DNA of 64,000 nucleotides, taken from assembly GCF_013410665.1 (NCBI RefSeq), contig NZ_JACCFM010000001.1, positions 310,001 to 374,000 on the forward strand, written 5' to 3'. Positions within the stretch are counted from its first letter, which is position 1, and each line of letters begins with the position of its first letter. Source of the DNA: Leifsonia psychrotolerans. GTDB lineage: Bacteria; Actinomycetota; Actinomycetes; Actinomycetales; Microbacteriaceae. Positions 36,376-45,705 of this stretch are shown one piece after another. Under the pieces are notes generated by a model that had not been told where the DNA came from, ran no database searches, and saw nothing but the letters and a program-made list of their open reading frames with translations. A program made the translations under genes and the position numbers.

Positions 36376-37170
36376 CTAGGACGCATGCGACAGGCTGTTC
36401 AAGTCCCAATTGTCAAGAGTCCGCCTATGGGTGCGGTATATCCCTGATCCCGCGGCGTCCCCTGCCTGGCACATCGTTGCCTGGTCATTCGCGACAGCGC
36501 ATTTTGCGAGGGACATCACAGTACTTGGCGCAGTCCCGTTCACGTGTTGATCTGTTTGGCGCGGGTGCGCGAGTCCGAGCACGTGACCTAGCTCATGCGT
36601 GATCGTCGAGCCGACATCCTGTGTTTTGCTACAGGTATAGGTCGGGCTATAGCCGCTTCCAGGGCATCCTTCCCATAGAGAGCGACGCGAGTTGTCTTGG
36701 GTGAACCAGTCGTTGCGAGTCGCAAGGTGCACAACGACTGGGATGCCCATGTTCACTTTGGTCCCATGCACAGCCTCGCAGCTGCTCGGAGAGATGATTG
36801 TGAGTCCTAATTGGCCCGCATCAAGGCTTCGCACCATAACCAATACTTGGGCTGTGTTTCCTGGATAGGTTTCGCCGACATAAGTCATGCCATGAGGCTG
36901 GCCTCCCGATGACAGGATGGGGCCGTTCCAAGCCAGTACTGCATCGGAGAGCCGGTTTTTGAAGCTGTTTGTAACGCCATCCCCGGCACCGTTTGCAGGC
37001 AAGTCCCCGGTGTTGAACCCGACGGTGATGGAAGATTTCGCAGTCTGGGACCGCATAGTGCACCCCCACCACCCATACGGAACATTGTGTGCTGATGCCG
37101 GTGAAGCGCCCGCAAACACGACGAGGAAGAGTGCGAATACAACGACGCAGGCTGGCCCAAGACTTTTCAC
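36376..37170 (-). CDS. Secreted metzincin-type zinc metalloprotease
   Basis: A 264-residue secreted protein. Residues 1-27 are a Sec signal peptide ending ASPASA. The zinc site ITHELGHVLGLAHP gives the extended HExxHxxGxxH of metzincins at about residues 189-202, and VMSLAKCA some 15 residues later supplies the Met-turn. Even Cys content (CTM, CEAVHG, CPGSG, CSKTQD, CAVAN, CQAGD) suggests disulfides outside the cell. Substrate unknown. It forms an operon with the lipoprotein gene downstream and looks like cargo between the IS3 element and the relaxase gene. Confidence 0.85.
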   Translation of the reverse strand: MKSLGPACVVVFALFLVVFAGASPASAHNVPYGWWGCTMRSQTAKSSITVGFNTGDLPANGAGDGVTNSFKNRLSDAVLAWNGPILSSGGQPHGMTYVGETYPGNTAQVLVMVRSLDAGQLGLTIISPSSCEAVHGTKVNMGIPVVVHLATRNDWFTQDNSRRSLWEGCPGSGYSPTYTCSKTQDVGSTITHELGHVLGLAHPRQTDQHVNGTAPSTVMSLAKCAVANDQATMCQAGDAAGSGIYRTHRRTLDNWDLNSLSHAS

Positions 37171-37428
37171 GTTCTCCCCCTAACGATGATTGAGGACCGT
37201 ACTCCGAAGCTAGCTGTTTGACAAGAGGGCGCCTTGACTCACAAGAAACCTCCGCGTAGCTACATACGTTGCCTAATTTGAAAACCTCCGCACGGCGGTC
37301 GCGGAAGATCGACGGCCTTGGCCACTTTGAGTGCCCTACGTGTGCGCTTCCGTTTCCTCATTCAGCAGCCCCACGCCTCTTGCAGATCGAGGCCGCGCAC
37401 CTCCTAAGCAATAGCGGAGGAGCGCGCG

Positions 37429-40400
37429 GTGACGGTATCGATGCGGGTGATGAGCGCCGGCGACGGCTACAAGTACCTGCTGCGCACCGTCGCTGTCGGC
37501 GACGGGCAGCGGTCTCTCTCCACGCCGTTGACTCGTTACTACAGCGCGAAGGGCACGCCACCGGGTCGATGGATGGGAAGCGGACTCCCGGGCCTCGGCA
37601 GCGGTCGCATCGTCGAGGGCGCCGAAGTCACGGAAGTCCAGCTGCAGAGATTGATTGGGTCGGGGCGCGACCCGGTCGACGGCGCAGCCCTCGGTCGCGC
37701 CTATCCCGCGTATCGCAGCCCAGCAGATCCAGCGCCGACCGGCAACAGCCAGGAGCAGCCGGCAGCCCGGCGCCGTGCGGTCGCCGGGTACGACTTCACG
37801 TTCTCGATTCCGAAGTCGGCAAGCATCCTCTGGGGTTTGGCAGACGCGGCGACACAGTCGCAGATTGCGCAGGCGCACCATGCTGCGGTTTCCGAAGTGG
37901 TCGCGTACATGGAGCGCGAGGTCGCAGCGACGAGGACAGGGGTCACGGCACTCGACGGCGCCGTTGCCCAGGTCGATGTGACGGGCCTGATCGCCACAGC
38001 GTTCGACCACTTCGACAGCCGGGCCGGCGACCCGCACCTGCACACGCACGTGGTGATCAGCAACAAGGTGCAAACCGTGCTCGACGGCAAGTGGCGCTCG
38101 CTCGACGGCCGGCCGATGCACGCGGCCGTGGTCGCGCTCTCCGAATTGCACGAATCCTTGTTCGCCGACGCCTTGACGCGGTCCCTCGGCGTGCAGTGGG
38201 AGATGCGGGAGCGGGGGAGGGATCGCCACCCCGCCTTGTCGATCAGTACCGTTCCGGAGGCGCTCGTCGCGGAGTTCTCGACGCGGTCGCGCCACATCGA
38301 TACCGCGACCGACGTGCTGATCGACGCATACCGGAGCAGACACGGCCACCGTCCAGGCCCGGTGACGATCATGAAGCTCCGCGCGCAGGCGACGCTCACC
38401 ACGCGGCCCGCGAAGGACGTGCGCTCCCTTGCCGAACTCAGCGCGGCCTGGCGTGAACGAGCAGAGCACGTGTTGGGAGACGACGCCACGAAGTGGGCGA
38501 TCGTGTCTGCCGCAAAGTTCCCGGCGCCGATGTTGCGTGCCGAGGATGTGCAGCGGGAGGCGCTCGACGCGCTCGGGTCGAGCGTGATGTTGGCGGTCGG
38601 TGAGAAACGTGCGACCTGGCGGCATTGGAATCTCGCCGCCGAGGCAGCCCGCCAGATGATGGAACACCGATTGGTATCGGCGTCTGATCGCGAAGCCGTC
38701 ATCGGCCTCGTCGTGGATGCCGCAGAGCGCGCCTCGTTGCGGATCACGCCACCCGAGCTCGCGCCGAGCCCTACCGCGTTCCGGCGTGCCGACGGCACGT
38801 CGGTCTTCCGGCCGAAGCACACCACTCTCTTCACCTCGACGGAGCTGCTCGACGCGGAATCTCGGCTGCTGGAGCGTGCGGCGGACACGACCGGACCCCG
38901 AGTCGCCGTGGCGACGCTCCGTGCAACCTCGCAGACGCGGCTGCCCGGTAGCGCAATGCTTGCCGACGACCAGGTTGCAGCGCTCACGGCGATCGTCGAC
39001 TCTGGGCGGGTTCTTGATGTCCTGGTGGGTCCGGCCGGTGCAGGCAAGACGACCGCGATGAACGCGCTACAGCAAGCGTGGGAGGCAGCGCATGGTGCGG
39101 GCTCGGTGGTGGGGCTCGCGCCCTCGGCCACCGCCGCTCAAGTGCTGGAGGAGGGCCTCGGCATCACAACCGAGAATCTGGCGAAATGGTGGCACAACCA
39201 TCTCGACCATGGAGCGACGTTTCACGCCGGCCAGCTCGTGATCGTCGACGAGGCCTCCTTGGCGGGCACGCTGTCCATGGATCGGATCACCGGGCTTGCC
39301 GCGAACGCAGGCGCCAAGGTTCTGCTGGTCGGCGACTACGCGCAGCTCCATTCAGTCGACGCCGGAGGCGCATTCTCGATGCTGGTCCACAGCCGGGCGG
39401 ATGCCCCCGAACTCGTCGACGTGCATCGCTTCAGGTACGAGTGGGAGAAGACAGCCTCCCTCGGACTGCGCCAGGGCGACCCCGACTCGATCGACCACTA
39501 CTTCGCGCACGCCAGAGTGAGCGGCGGCACCACGGAGTCGATGGCGGATGCCGCCTACGCTGCGTGGCGCACGGACAGCCGAGCCGGCAGGACGACCGTG
39601 CTGATCAGCGACTCGAACGAGGCGGTCGCATCCCTGAATGCGCGCGCTCGCACGGAACTCATCCTCGAGGGCCGCGTCAACGCGATTCGCGAAGTCTCCC
39701 TCCACGACGGAAACCGTGCGGCTGTCGGTGACACGGTAATCACTCGCCGGAACGACCGGCAGCTTCGCAGCTCCCAGAACTGGGTGCGCAACGGCGATCG
39801 GTGGACCGTGATCGGGGTGCGTCGGAACGGCTCGGTCGAAGTTCGCCGGCATGGCCGCCGGTGGGGGAGCGCGGTGCTCCTTCCCGCGGACTACGTCAAG
39901 CAGCATCTCGAACTCGGCTATGCCGTCACCTCGCACCGTGCGCAAGGCATCACGACCGACACCGCGCACGTCGTCGTGACCACGGGCTCGACGCGCGAGA
40001 ACCTTTACGTCGCGATGACCCGAGGTCGCGAGGCAAACACCGCCTACGTCGCCGTCGACCGACCCGATGTGGCACACGTCGGACCGCGACGAGGCGATGA
40101 CCAAGACGCGACGGCACGCAGCATCCTCTGCAGGGTTCTGCAGCACGTCGGCGCCGAACTGTCCGCACACGAGACGATCGTGGCGCAGCAGGATGCTTGG
40201 GGTTCCGTGGCTCAACTCGCGGCAGAGTACGAGACCATCGCGGCGGCCGCGCAGCACGACCGGTGGATGGCATTGGTGCGCGGCAGCGGGCTCTCACCAG
40301 GCCAGGCCGACGACGCCATCAATTCGCAGTCGTTCGGGGCGTTGACGGCGGAACTCCGGCGTGCTGAAGCCCACCATCTCGATGTCCAGAGCCTGCTCGC

Positions 40401-40923
40401 TCATGTAGTTACGGCACGCAGGTTCGAGGACGTCCAGGACGTGGCGGCTGTCCTTTGCTCCCGGGTAGCCACGGTGATCGCTCATGGTGGTGGCTCGGGT
40501 CGATCGCGCAAGTCACCACGGCTGATCGCGGGGCTCATCCCGAAAGCATCGGGACTAATGACCGCGGAGATGCGCCAAGCCCTCGACGAGCGCAGCGACC
40601 TGATCGAAGCGCGAGCGAGCGCAGTCCTCGACGAAGCACTGAACGCAGGAGACACGTGGACTCGGGAGCTCGGAGCACTCCGGCATCGGAGGGTGACAAC
40701 CGGTTGGAAACAGCATGCGCGCACGGTGGCGGCATACCGGGACCGCTACGCAATCGTCGGCGCAAACGCTCTCGGCCCAGCTCCGCAAACGATGGCCCAG
40801 CGGCGCGATGCCGCTCGCGCTCGTGCCGCGCTTGGGGCTGCCAAGCGGTTCGCTGACGAAAGGGACGCCTTTTCAACGCAGCGCCCGGGTGCCGCCGCTG
40901 GTTCTCCGCCTGTTCGCATTTAG
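37429..40923 (+). CDS. traA: MobF-family conjugative relaxase/helicase (TraA-like)
   Basis: A 1164-residue relaxase. The TrwC-type nicking domain holds candidate nucleophile tyrosines (Y14, Y16, Y37, Y38 in TRYYSAKGTPPGRW) and the metal-binding triad H203, H205, H207 in DPHLHTHVVISNKV. A RecD-like helicase follows: Walker A VGPAGAGKTTAMNAL at about residue 530, Walker B LVIVDEASLAG, LLVGDYAQLHSVDAGG, and VTSHRAQGITTDTAHVVVTT near residue 830. It nicks oriT and unwinds the strand for transfer. GTG 37429 has GGAGGAG 7 bp upstream. It is transcribed opposite to the channel operon. No oriT was identified; the 37171-37428 gap is the likely place. Confidence 0.93.
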   Translation: MTVSMRVMSAGDGYKYLLRTVAVGDGQRSLSTPLTRYYSAKGTPPGRWMGSGLPGLGSGRIVEGAEVTEVQLQRLIGSGRDPVDGAALGRAYPAYRSPADPAPTGNSQEQPAARRRAVAGYDFTFSIPKSASILWGLADAATQSQIAQAHHAAVSEVVAYMEREVAATRTGVTALDGAVAQVDVTGLIATAFDHFDSRAGDPHLHTHVVISNKVQTVLDGKWRSLDGRPMHAAVVALSELHESLFADALTRSLGVQWEMRERGRDRHPALSISTVPEALVAEFSTRSRHIDTATDVLIDAYRSRHGHRPGPVTIMKLRAQATLTTRPAKDVRSLAELSAAWRERAEHVLGDDATKWAIVSAAKFPAPMLRAEDVQREALDALGSSVMLAVGEKRATWRHWNLAAEAARQMMEHRLVSASDREAVIGLVVDAAERASLRITPPELAPSPTAFRRADGTSVFRPKHTTLFTSTELLDAESRLLERAADTTGPRVAVATLRATSQTRLPGSAMLADDQVAALTAIVDSGRVLDVLVGPAGAGKTTAMNALQQAWEAAHGAGSVVGLAPSATAAQVLEEGLGITTENLAKWWHNHLDHGATFHAGQLVIVDEASLAGTLSMDRITGLAANAGAKVLLVGDYAQLHSVDAGGAFSMLVHSRADAPELVDVHRFRYEWEKTASLGLRQGDPDSIDHYFAHARVSGGTTESMADAAYAAWRTDSRAGRTTVLISDSNEAVASLNARARTELILEGRVNAIREVSLHDGNRAAVGDTVITRRNDRQLRSSQNWVRNGDRWTVIGVRRNGSVEVRRHGRRWGSAVLLPADYVKQHLELGYAVTSHRAQGITTDTAHVVVTTGSTRENLYVAMTRGREANTAYVAVDRPDVAHVGPRRGDDQDATARSILCRVLQHVGAELSAHETIVAQQDAWGSVAQLAAEYETIAAAAQHDRWMALVRGSGLSPGQADDAINSQSFGALTAELRRAEAHHLDVQSLLAHVVTARRFEDVQDVAAVLCSRVATVIAHGGGSGRSRKSPRLIAGLIPKASGLMTAEMRQALDERSDLIEARASAVLDEALNAGDTWTRELGALRHRRVTTGWKQHARTVAAYRDRYAIVGANALGPAPQTMAQRRDAARARAALGAAKRFADERDAFSTQRPGAAAGSPPVRI

Positions 40924-40940
40924 ATCTAGCGATGTAGAGG

Positions 40941-41354
40941 CTAGTCGAACCGAATCTCTCCTGCGACCTTAAGAACTTCGGCCTCGTGCACAGCTCGCCG
41001 AACATCTTCGGCACTTCGTGCTCGTTCTTGTGCTGTAACTTCAGCTCCATATTCAGCGTTTGTGGCGGCGACCGCTCCACGGACCGTCGAGACGTGTATG
41101 TCGCGCACCTCCTCCATGGTCGTACCATCGAGAAACAAAGTGGATCCCGAAACGCTCGCGATGCCTGGTCGGTGCATGGTCGACCACGAGGTCGGGTGGT
41201 CCCAGAAGTGAACAAGCAATTCGGCTTCCCTCGCGGAGAGAACTCGCGAGAGTTTCACAGGCACGGCGTATAGACCTGAACCTCGCGTCCCATCATTTCG
41301 CGGGTGGCCGACGTTCTCGGTATCGATTCCGACAATGCTGATGGGTTCGGGCAT
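40941..41354 (-). CDS. Hypothetical protein divergent to the DUF4062 gene
   Basis: A 137-residue protein beginning MPEPISIVGIDTENVGHPRN; a longer frame to 41405 exists but would overlap the opposite promoter region. Sequence such as YAVPVKLSRVLSAREAELLV and LDGTTMEEVRDIHVSTVRGA suggests a small alpha/beta fold, and no family is recognised. It is divergent from the DUF4062 gene with about 60 bp between starts, which suggests shared control and perhaps a functional pair. It is convergent with the relaxase, 17 bp apart. Confidence 0.55.
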   Translation of the reverse strand: MPEPISIVGIDTENVGHPRNDGTRGSGLYAVPVKLSRVLSAREAELLVHFWDHPTSWSTMHRPGIASVSGSTLFLDGTTMEEVRDIHVSTVRGAVAATNAEYGAEVTAQERARSAEDVRRAVHEAEVLKVAGEIRFD

Positions 41355-41416
41355 GTGGACATGGTCCCACTTACAAGGGACGATGATGGACAGGGCGCGC
41401 CCCAAATGTCGGCGGA

Positions 41417-42553
41417 TTGCAGCACACTGTGAAGGTGAAGATATTCATCAGCAGTGTCAGAACCGGACTGGAAGCAGAGCGCGACGCTCTCCCTGGCCTT
41501 ATCAGGGCGTTGGGCCACGAACCAGTGAGGTTTGAGGACTTTTCGGCCCAAGCCGTGCCTAGCCGCGAGGCCTGTATCAAAGCTGTCGAATCCAGTGATG
41601 CATATTTGCTCCTGCTTGGGCCCCATTACGGTGCAGTCTTCCCCGAGACCGGACAGTCCGCCACAGAAGACGAGTGGGTCACCGCTCAGCGCCTCGGCAC
41701 CCCGCGCTTCGTGCTCAGAAAGAGTGGCGTCGATTTTGATGCACGTCAACAGGCCTTCGAGGCCACGCTAGGCGACTACGGGTCCGGACGCTTCTACAAG
41801 ATGTTCGCAACTGTTGCCGAGGTATTAAACGCTGCGGCAGGGGCGATTCACGAGCTTGAGCAGGCACCGGGAGCTCTTGAATTCGAGCCGCTCATCAGGA
41901 TGCCTGCCATTCATTGGCTCACTGATGGTACCGGTAGTCAAGGATTCAGATCCTCGGACCGCCCACGTCTCGAAGTGCACATCGTGCCCATCGAGGGCAG
42001 CCCCTTGTCGTCCCGAATCCTCGAGCAGGTGTTGAGCGGTCTGCCCGCGCGGGTCCGCAGCGCGGGCTTGGTGAGCATGACCGAGGCACTAGATACAGCT
42101 CATGAAGCGGCGGCTATCCAGCTGGACGCGTCTCCACCGCCGACGGGCGGTTGGAACAGCGTGACAAGCGGGTCCCTTGCGAGCGTGAGGGTACTGAAGG
42201 ACGGACAGATCGCAGTGGCGTTCCGGCTTCCTGGCGACTCTATGGGAACGATTGTCGACGCCCAGGACGTCACGACCCGGGTAGCGTCGGCGCTTCGGTT
42301 GACCGGTCAGATCGATATGACCAGAGCGCCGAAGGTGGCTGTTGGCATCGGGCTGACTTCACGGTCGATGACAGCGATTGGCGTTGCTGGTCAATCAAAT
42401 CGGACCAGCGCTTCGCTTTCGTCCCGAAGCGAGCCGGTACGCGTCGAACCTGATGAGTCAATGAGCCGCGCTGCTCTGGATCGTGGGGCCGATGAAGTTG
42501 CGGCGACGCTCGTGCGTTCCCTTCTCCGGAACTTTCAGTCGACGGAGCACTAA
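41417..42553 (+). CDS. DUF4062 (TIR-related) domain protein
   Basis: A 378-residue protein. Residues 8-95 are DUF4062: KIFISSVRTGLEAERDALPG, LIRALGHEPVRFEDFSAQAV, then YLLLLGPHYGAVFPETGQSA and TEDEWVTAQRLGTPRFVL. DUF4062 is structurally related to TIR domains and occurs in bacterial conflict proteins; Glu in ATEDEW is the candidate catalytic residue. The rest (about 160-378) is unassigned, with a repeated alpha/beta character (LEVHIVPIEGSPLSSRILEQ, then VRVLKDGQIAVAFRLPG) that may be a sensor. The start may be TTG 41417 or GTG 41429. It lies within the ICE and probably is defence cargo. Confidence 0.75.
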   Translation: MQHTVKVKIFISSVRTGLEAERDALPGLIRALGHEPVRFEDFSAQAVPSREACIKAVESSDAYLLLLGPHYGAVFPETGQSATEDEWVTAQRLGTPRFVLRKSGVDFDARQQAFEATLGDYGSGRFYKMFATVAEVLNAAAGAIHELEQAPGALEFEPLIRMPAIHWLTDGTGSQGFRSSDRPRLEVHIVPIEGSPLSSRILEQVLSGLPARVRSAGLVSMTEALDTAHEAAAIQLDASPPPTGGWNSVTSGSLASVRVLKDGQIAVAFRLPGDSMGTIVDAQDVTTRVASALRLTGQIDMTRAPKVAVGIGLTSRSMTAIGVAGQSNRTSASLSSRSEPVRVEPDESMSRAALDRGADEVAATLVRSLLRNFQSTEH

Positions 42554-43044
42554 AGGCTCGCAAGAGTTACCGGCCAAGTTGCCTAATCACAGGGTCTCCA
42601 GGGAGACGAAGCGTTCCAGTCGAGGGTGCTCTGAGCGCTATGGGTAGACCAATCGAAGTCGATCGCCGATCTGTTCAGCACTAACGGCGATTGATGGCGC
42701 GTCGACAAACTTGTAGACGATCAGATTTGTCGCTTTGCTCCCGAGGTGCCCAACTCACGGTATGTACCGCAATTCGAGCAGGATGATACGCGACGTAGCT
42801 ACGAGAATTGCAGTGACGGAACACTCCGGGGATTCGAGGAAGAGCGGGTCACTGTGATGCGACGTCTCATGTCCTGGGGCTACAAGACGGGTAAACGGGT
42901 TCTCGTTCTGCGCGCCCGGCCTCGCAGTTGGGGACGCGCAGAGACTAGACGTGAAACTGGCGAGCGGGTTTTGAGTCGAGAAACCACCGGGCAACGTCTC
43001 AGCAAGCCCGTTCTCCTAGGTATCTTTCGTGTCCCGCGTAGTTG
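42554..43044. other. Gap with no supported gene
   Basis: About 490 bp between the DUF4062 stop and the stop of the 803-residue gene. Short frames (for example 42746-43111) lack domains and good starts. No repeat or RNA gene was seen. Confidence 0.45.
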
Positions 43045-45456
43045 CTATCCCGCTGCTGCATCAACCGAAGCTTCAGTGACACGATTCGACACTCGTCGCG
43101 GCTTTGGATAATTCGACCACATCGCGGAGAATTCGCTCGAATAACCGTGCTCGAATCTCAGCACTTCATTGGCGTCGTCGAAGGATGCCGCCCGAACTAG
43201 AAACTGATTCGCCCTGAGGCTCGGGAGGCCCGCCCATTGGAGGCTGGAGGGCCGACTAATGGAGTGAGTAAGGCTGCGCGGGCCATCAAAACGAACGACT
43301 CTTCGTCCCCACCTGTCGCTAGTTTCACCGGCAGGCGAGAACAAATTGAGGCCGAATCCCAGATTTTCGATCATCCGGACGACTTGGGCAACAGCCTCGA
43401 GTGTCTCAGCCATTTCAGCCACCTCGGGCGACGTTCGACGGTAGTGAGAAAAATCATTCCTGACACTATCGACGCGCCCTTGTTGGAGCAGCGCTTCGAT
43501 CTGCTCGAATCCTTGGACGATGCGTGTGCGGCTGTGGGCCGCGATATCGAGAAAGGGCAACACGGATTTGAACGGGAAATTCTGCAGCGCCGTCGCACTT
43601 GCGTAATCCGGGAAGTCGGCGATGGCTCGGCCGTAGTTCGGGGCTTTCGACTCCACGGATTCAAGGACTTTACCCAGAACGCCGAAGCCTCGCAGTAGCG
43701 GATACATCGTGAGTTTTCCGGTGTATCGGAGACGCTCCCCAGGGTTCGCCGTTGCCTCCGATCGCACGAAGCGGTCAAGCAGCTCAAGACCGACTGGACG
43801 ATCAAGATCGGGGGTGTAGACAAAGCGGCGAGGCGACGACGTATGGTCGTGCAGAAGAGCCCACGTTGCAAACGCCAGCGCCTCCTCAAGCAGCCCCTCT
43901 AGCTCCGTGAAATACACGGAAGCTTTTCCCTTGAAGTCGGCTGTATCGTCCGGACCTGCGCCTAGCCAACTTTGTACGGATGCAACCAATTGCTCGTGCT
44001 GTCGCCAAAATTTAGAATGTAGGTCGTGCGGATCTCGATCGTCGAACCCCAACTTCCACAGGAGTCGCGAGATGATCTCTTCGTCGGATGCTCCGTCAAA
44101 ATCTCCAGCTCCGACGAGTTCACTTGCGGCTATTGCGCTCGCGCTTCCAGAGAGAACAAGACGCGTGAGCGCAGTAGCTGGAGACTGTGTTCGCAGGTAT
44201 TCGTCCAGTCGAACTTCTAGGGAGACGCCATCAATGCCTCGTAGCTGCCAGTCCAGTTCGTGCCGCTCGGCCGTTCCGGCATCCAGGTAGATACGACGAA
44301 ACAGGTCGCGTTCGCGAAGAACCGGAAGACCTGGGTCACCCGAGACGAATCGAACGCCATTCTTACCAAGTTGAGGTTGCAGTCTAAAAACGCCCGATCT
44401 CAGGTGCGACGTAGAGACAGGTCGTCGGACTTCTCCGACAGGAATCTCGAGCTTCTTGCCTCGAACTAGAACATCGATCGCGGATGCGATTTCATCGTCG
44501 CTGAAACGGACGAGCAGCTCCTCAAGGAACTGTTCCCTTGATACGAAAGGGGGCAACTCATGCTTTTGGCCGAGGAAACCATGGAGAGCCTGGAGTTCGT
44601 CGTCGCCGAGGCAATCGCCCAGGAGCGTGATCATAGGCGCTGTCCAACTGTTACCGAAGTAACTCTCCTTAGATCGCGTTATTTCATTTGCCAACCCCGC
44701 CCAGTCGGCCGCTGGCGCGGGCATCGACCGCAAAATGCGTTCGAGCTTGCCCCGTTCGGCATTGATGGGCGCGCTGTGGCCGGTACTCAGAAGGACCGAA
44801 TGGAGCTTCCTGCATACCGGATCGTCGCAATGGTATGCCGGGACGCGGGACGTGAATTGCAATAGTCTGCCGTGATCGCTCTCCCGCAGCCCCGATGGCC
44901 CGACAACGTAACGACCGTACTGAAATACACCTGGCGGAATTGCCTCTAGAAGTTGAATGGTCTCCTCGTTGCTGAGGCGGTCCTTTTCTTCATCGAACTG
45001 AGCGGCAAAGTAGTCGTAAAGCTGCCTGCCAAATACGAACGGGAATCGAATTTTGCCCGACACAATCTGGTCGGATATCACGGCTCTCAGCCGATCGACA
45101 TCTGTAGCTTCAACGTCGATGAACAGGCTGTCGTGTCCCAGCGTCAAACCACACATCAGATGAGCTTCGAGGCTCGGTACTTCTTCCTGTCGTATAAGTC
45201 GGCTTTTCATTTCCCGGCCGGCTTCGGTCAGGCTGAGCGTTGCAGTGATCGCACTGGGAACTGAGAACGAGTCTTTGATGATGCAGCTAGTAAGTAGATC
45301 CATCAAGTCCACTATCCCCGCGAAAGATCGTCGCCACCCTTCGTCTTGATGCGTTGCCAATAGGTCTTTCGCGGTGTCTCCAGCCAATTGTTCCTCCGTC
45401 GCCCACGAAGGCAATGCTGCCCCCCGAATACATTCTGTTGATTGTGCCGCGGCCAT
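43045..45456 (-). CDS. Large unrecognised protein with a HEPN-type R-N-x3-H motif
   Basis: An 803-residue soluble protein that I cannot place in a named family. A CDDPVC pair (C210, C215) with H219 could be a metal site. The C-terminal region 515-705 is helical and contains R666-N-D-F-S-H671 in RVDSVRNDFSHYRR, which fits the R-x4-6-H catalytic signature of HEPN ribonucleases, with the polar residue (N) after R as usual. AGGAAG lies just before ATG 45456. GC is lower than the ICE backbone, and neighbours are a DUF4062 gene and insertion sequences. A single-gene abortive defence protein is a reasonable hypothesis; no experiment or family name supports it yet. Confidence 0.65.
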   Translation of the reverse strand: MAAAQSTECIRGAALPSWATEEQLAGDTAKDLLATHQDEGWRRSFAGIVDLMDLLTSCIIKDSFSVPSAITATLSLTEAGREMKSRLIRQEEVPSLEAHLMCGLTLGHDSLFIDVEATDVDRLRAVISDQIVSGKIRFPFVFGRQLYDYFAAQFDEEKDRLSNEETIQLLEAIPPGVFQYGRYVVGPSGLRESDHGRLLQFTSRVPAYHCDDPVCRKLHSVLLSTGHSAPINAERGKLERILRSMPAPAADWAGLANEITRSKESYFGNSWTAPMITLLGDCLGDDELQALHGFLGQKHELPPFVSREQFLEELLVRFSDDEIASAIDVLVRGKKLEIPVGEVRRPVSTSHLRSGVFRLQPQLGKNGVRFVSGDPGLPVLRERDLFRRIYLDAGTAERHELDWQLRGIDGVSLEVRLDEYLRTQSPATALTRLVLSGSASAIAASELVGAGDFDGASDEEIISRLLWKLGFDDRDPHDLHSKFWRQHEQLVASVQSWLGAGPDDTADFKGKASVYFTELEGLLEEALAFATWALLHDHTSSPRRFVYTPDLDRPVGLELLDRFVRSEATANPGERLRYTGKLTMYPLLRGFGVLGKVLESVESKAPNYGRAIADFPDYASATALQNFPFKSVLPFLDIAAHSRTRIVQGFEQIEALLQQGRVDSVRNDFSHYRRTSPEVAEMAETLEAVAQVVRMIENLGFGLNLFSPAGETSDRWGRRVVRFDGPRSLTHSISRPSSLQWAGLPSLRANQFLVRAASFDDANEVLRFEHGYSSEFSAMWSNYPKPRRVSNRVTEASVDAAAG

Positions 45457-45705
45457 GCCACTTCCTGATTCGAATGCACCCCGAACTGGTCACAGCTCGC
45501 CGAGTTTGTTATTTCGTCATGGACGAGGAGTGCTTGGGTGCTTTCGAGGCCGAGTTTGCGACCCGAGGTTGAATATGATTACCACCCAGGTGTCGGCAGG
45601 AACCAGGTCAGTTGGGATGTCGAGAGCGGTTTAGATGGTCATCATTTGGTCATCAGAATCATTTTCAGTGGGACTGCTGAAGCTTTAGTTGACTCGGTTC
45701 CTTAG

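Noticed and set aside
37336..38820. 494-residue leftward frame
   Set aside because: Antisense of the relaxase gene, which carries HxHxH and Walker motifs.
42746..43111. 121-residue rightward frame
   Set aside because: Arg-rich with no domain, no ribosome-binding site, and it overlaps the end of the 803-residue gene.
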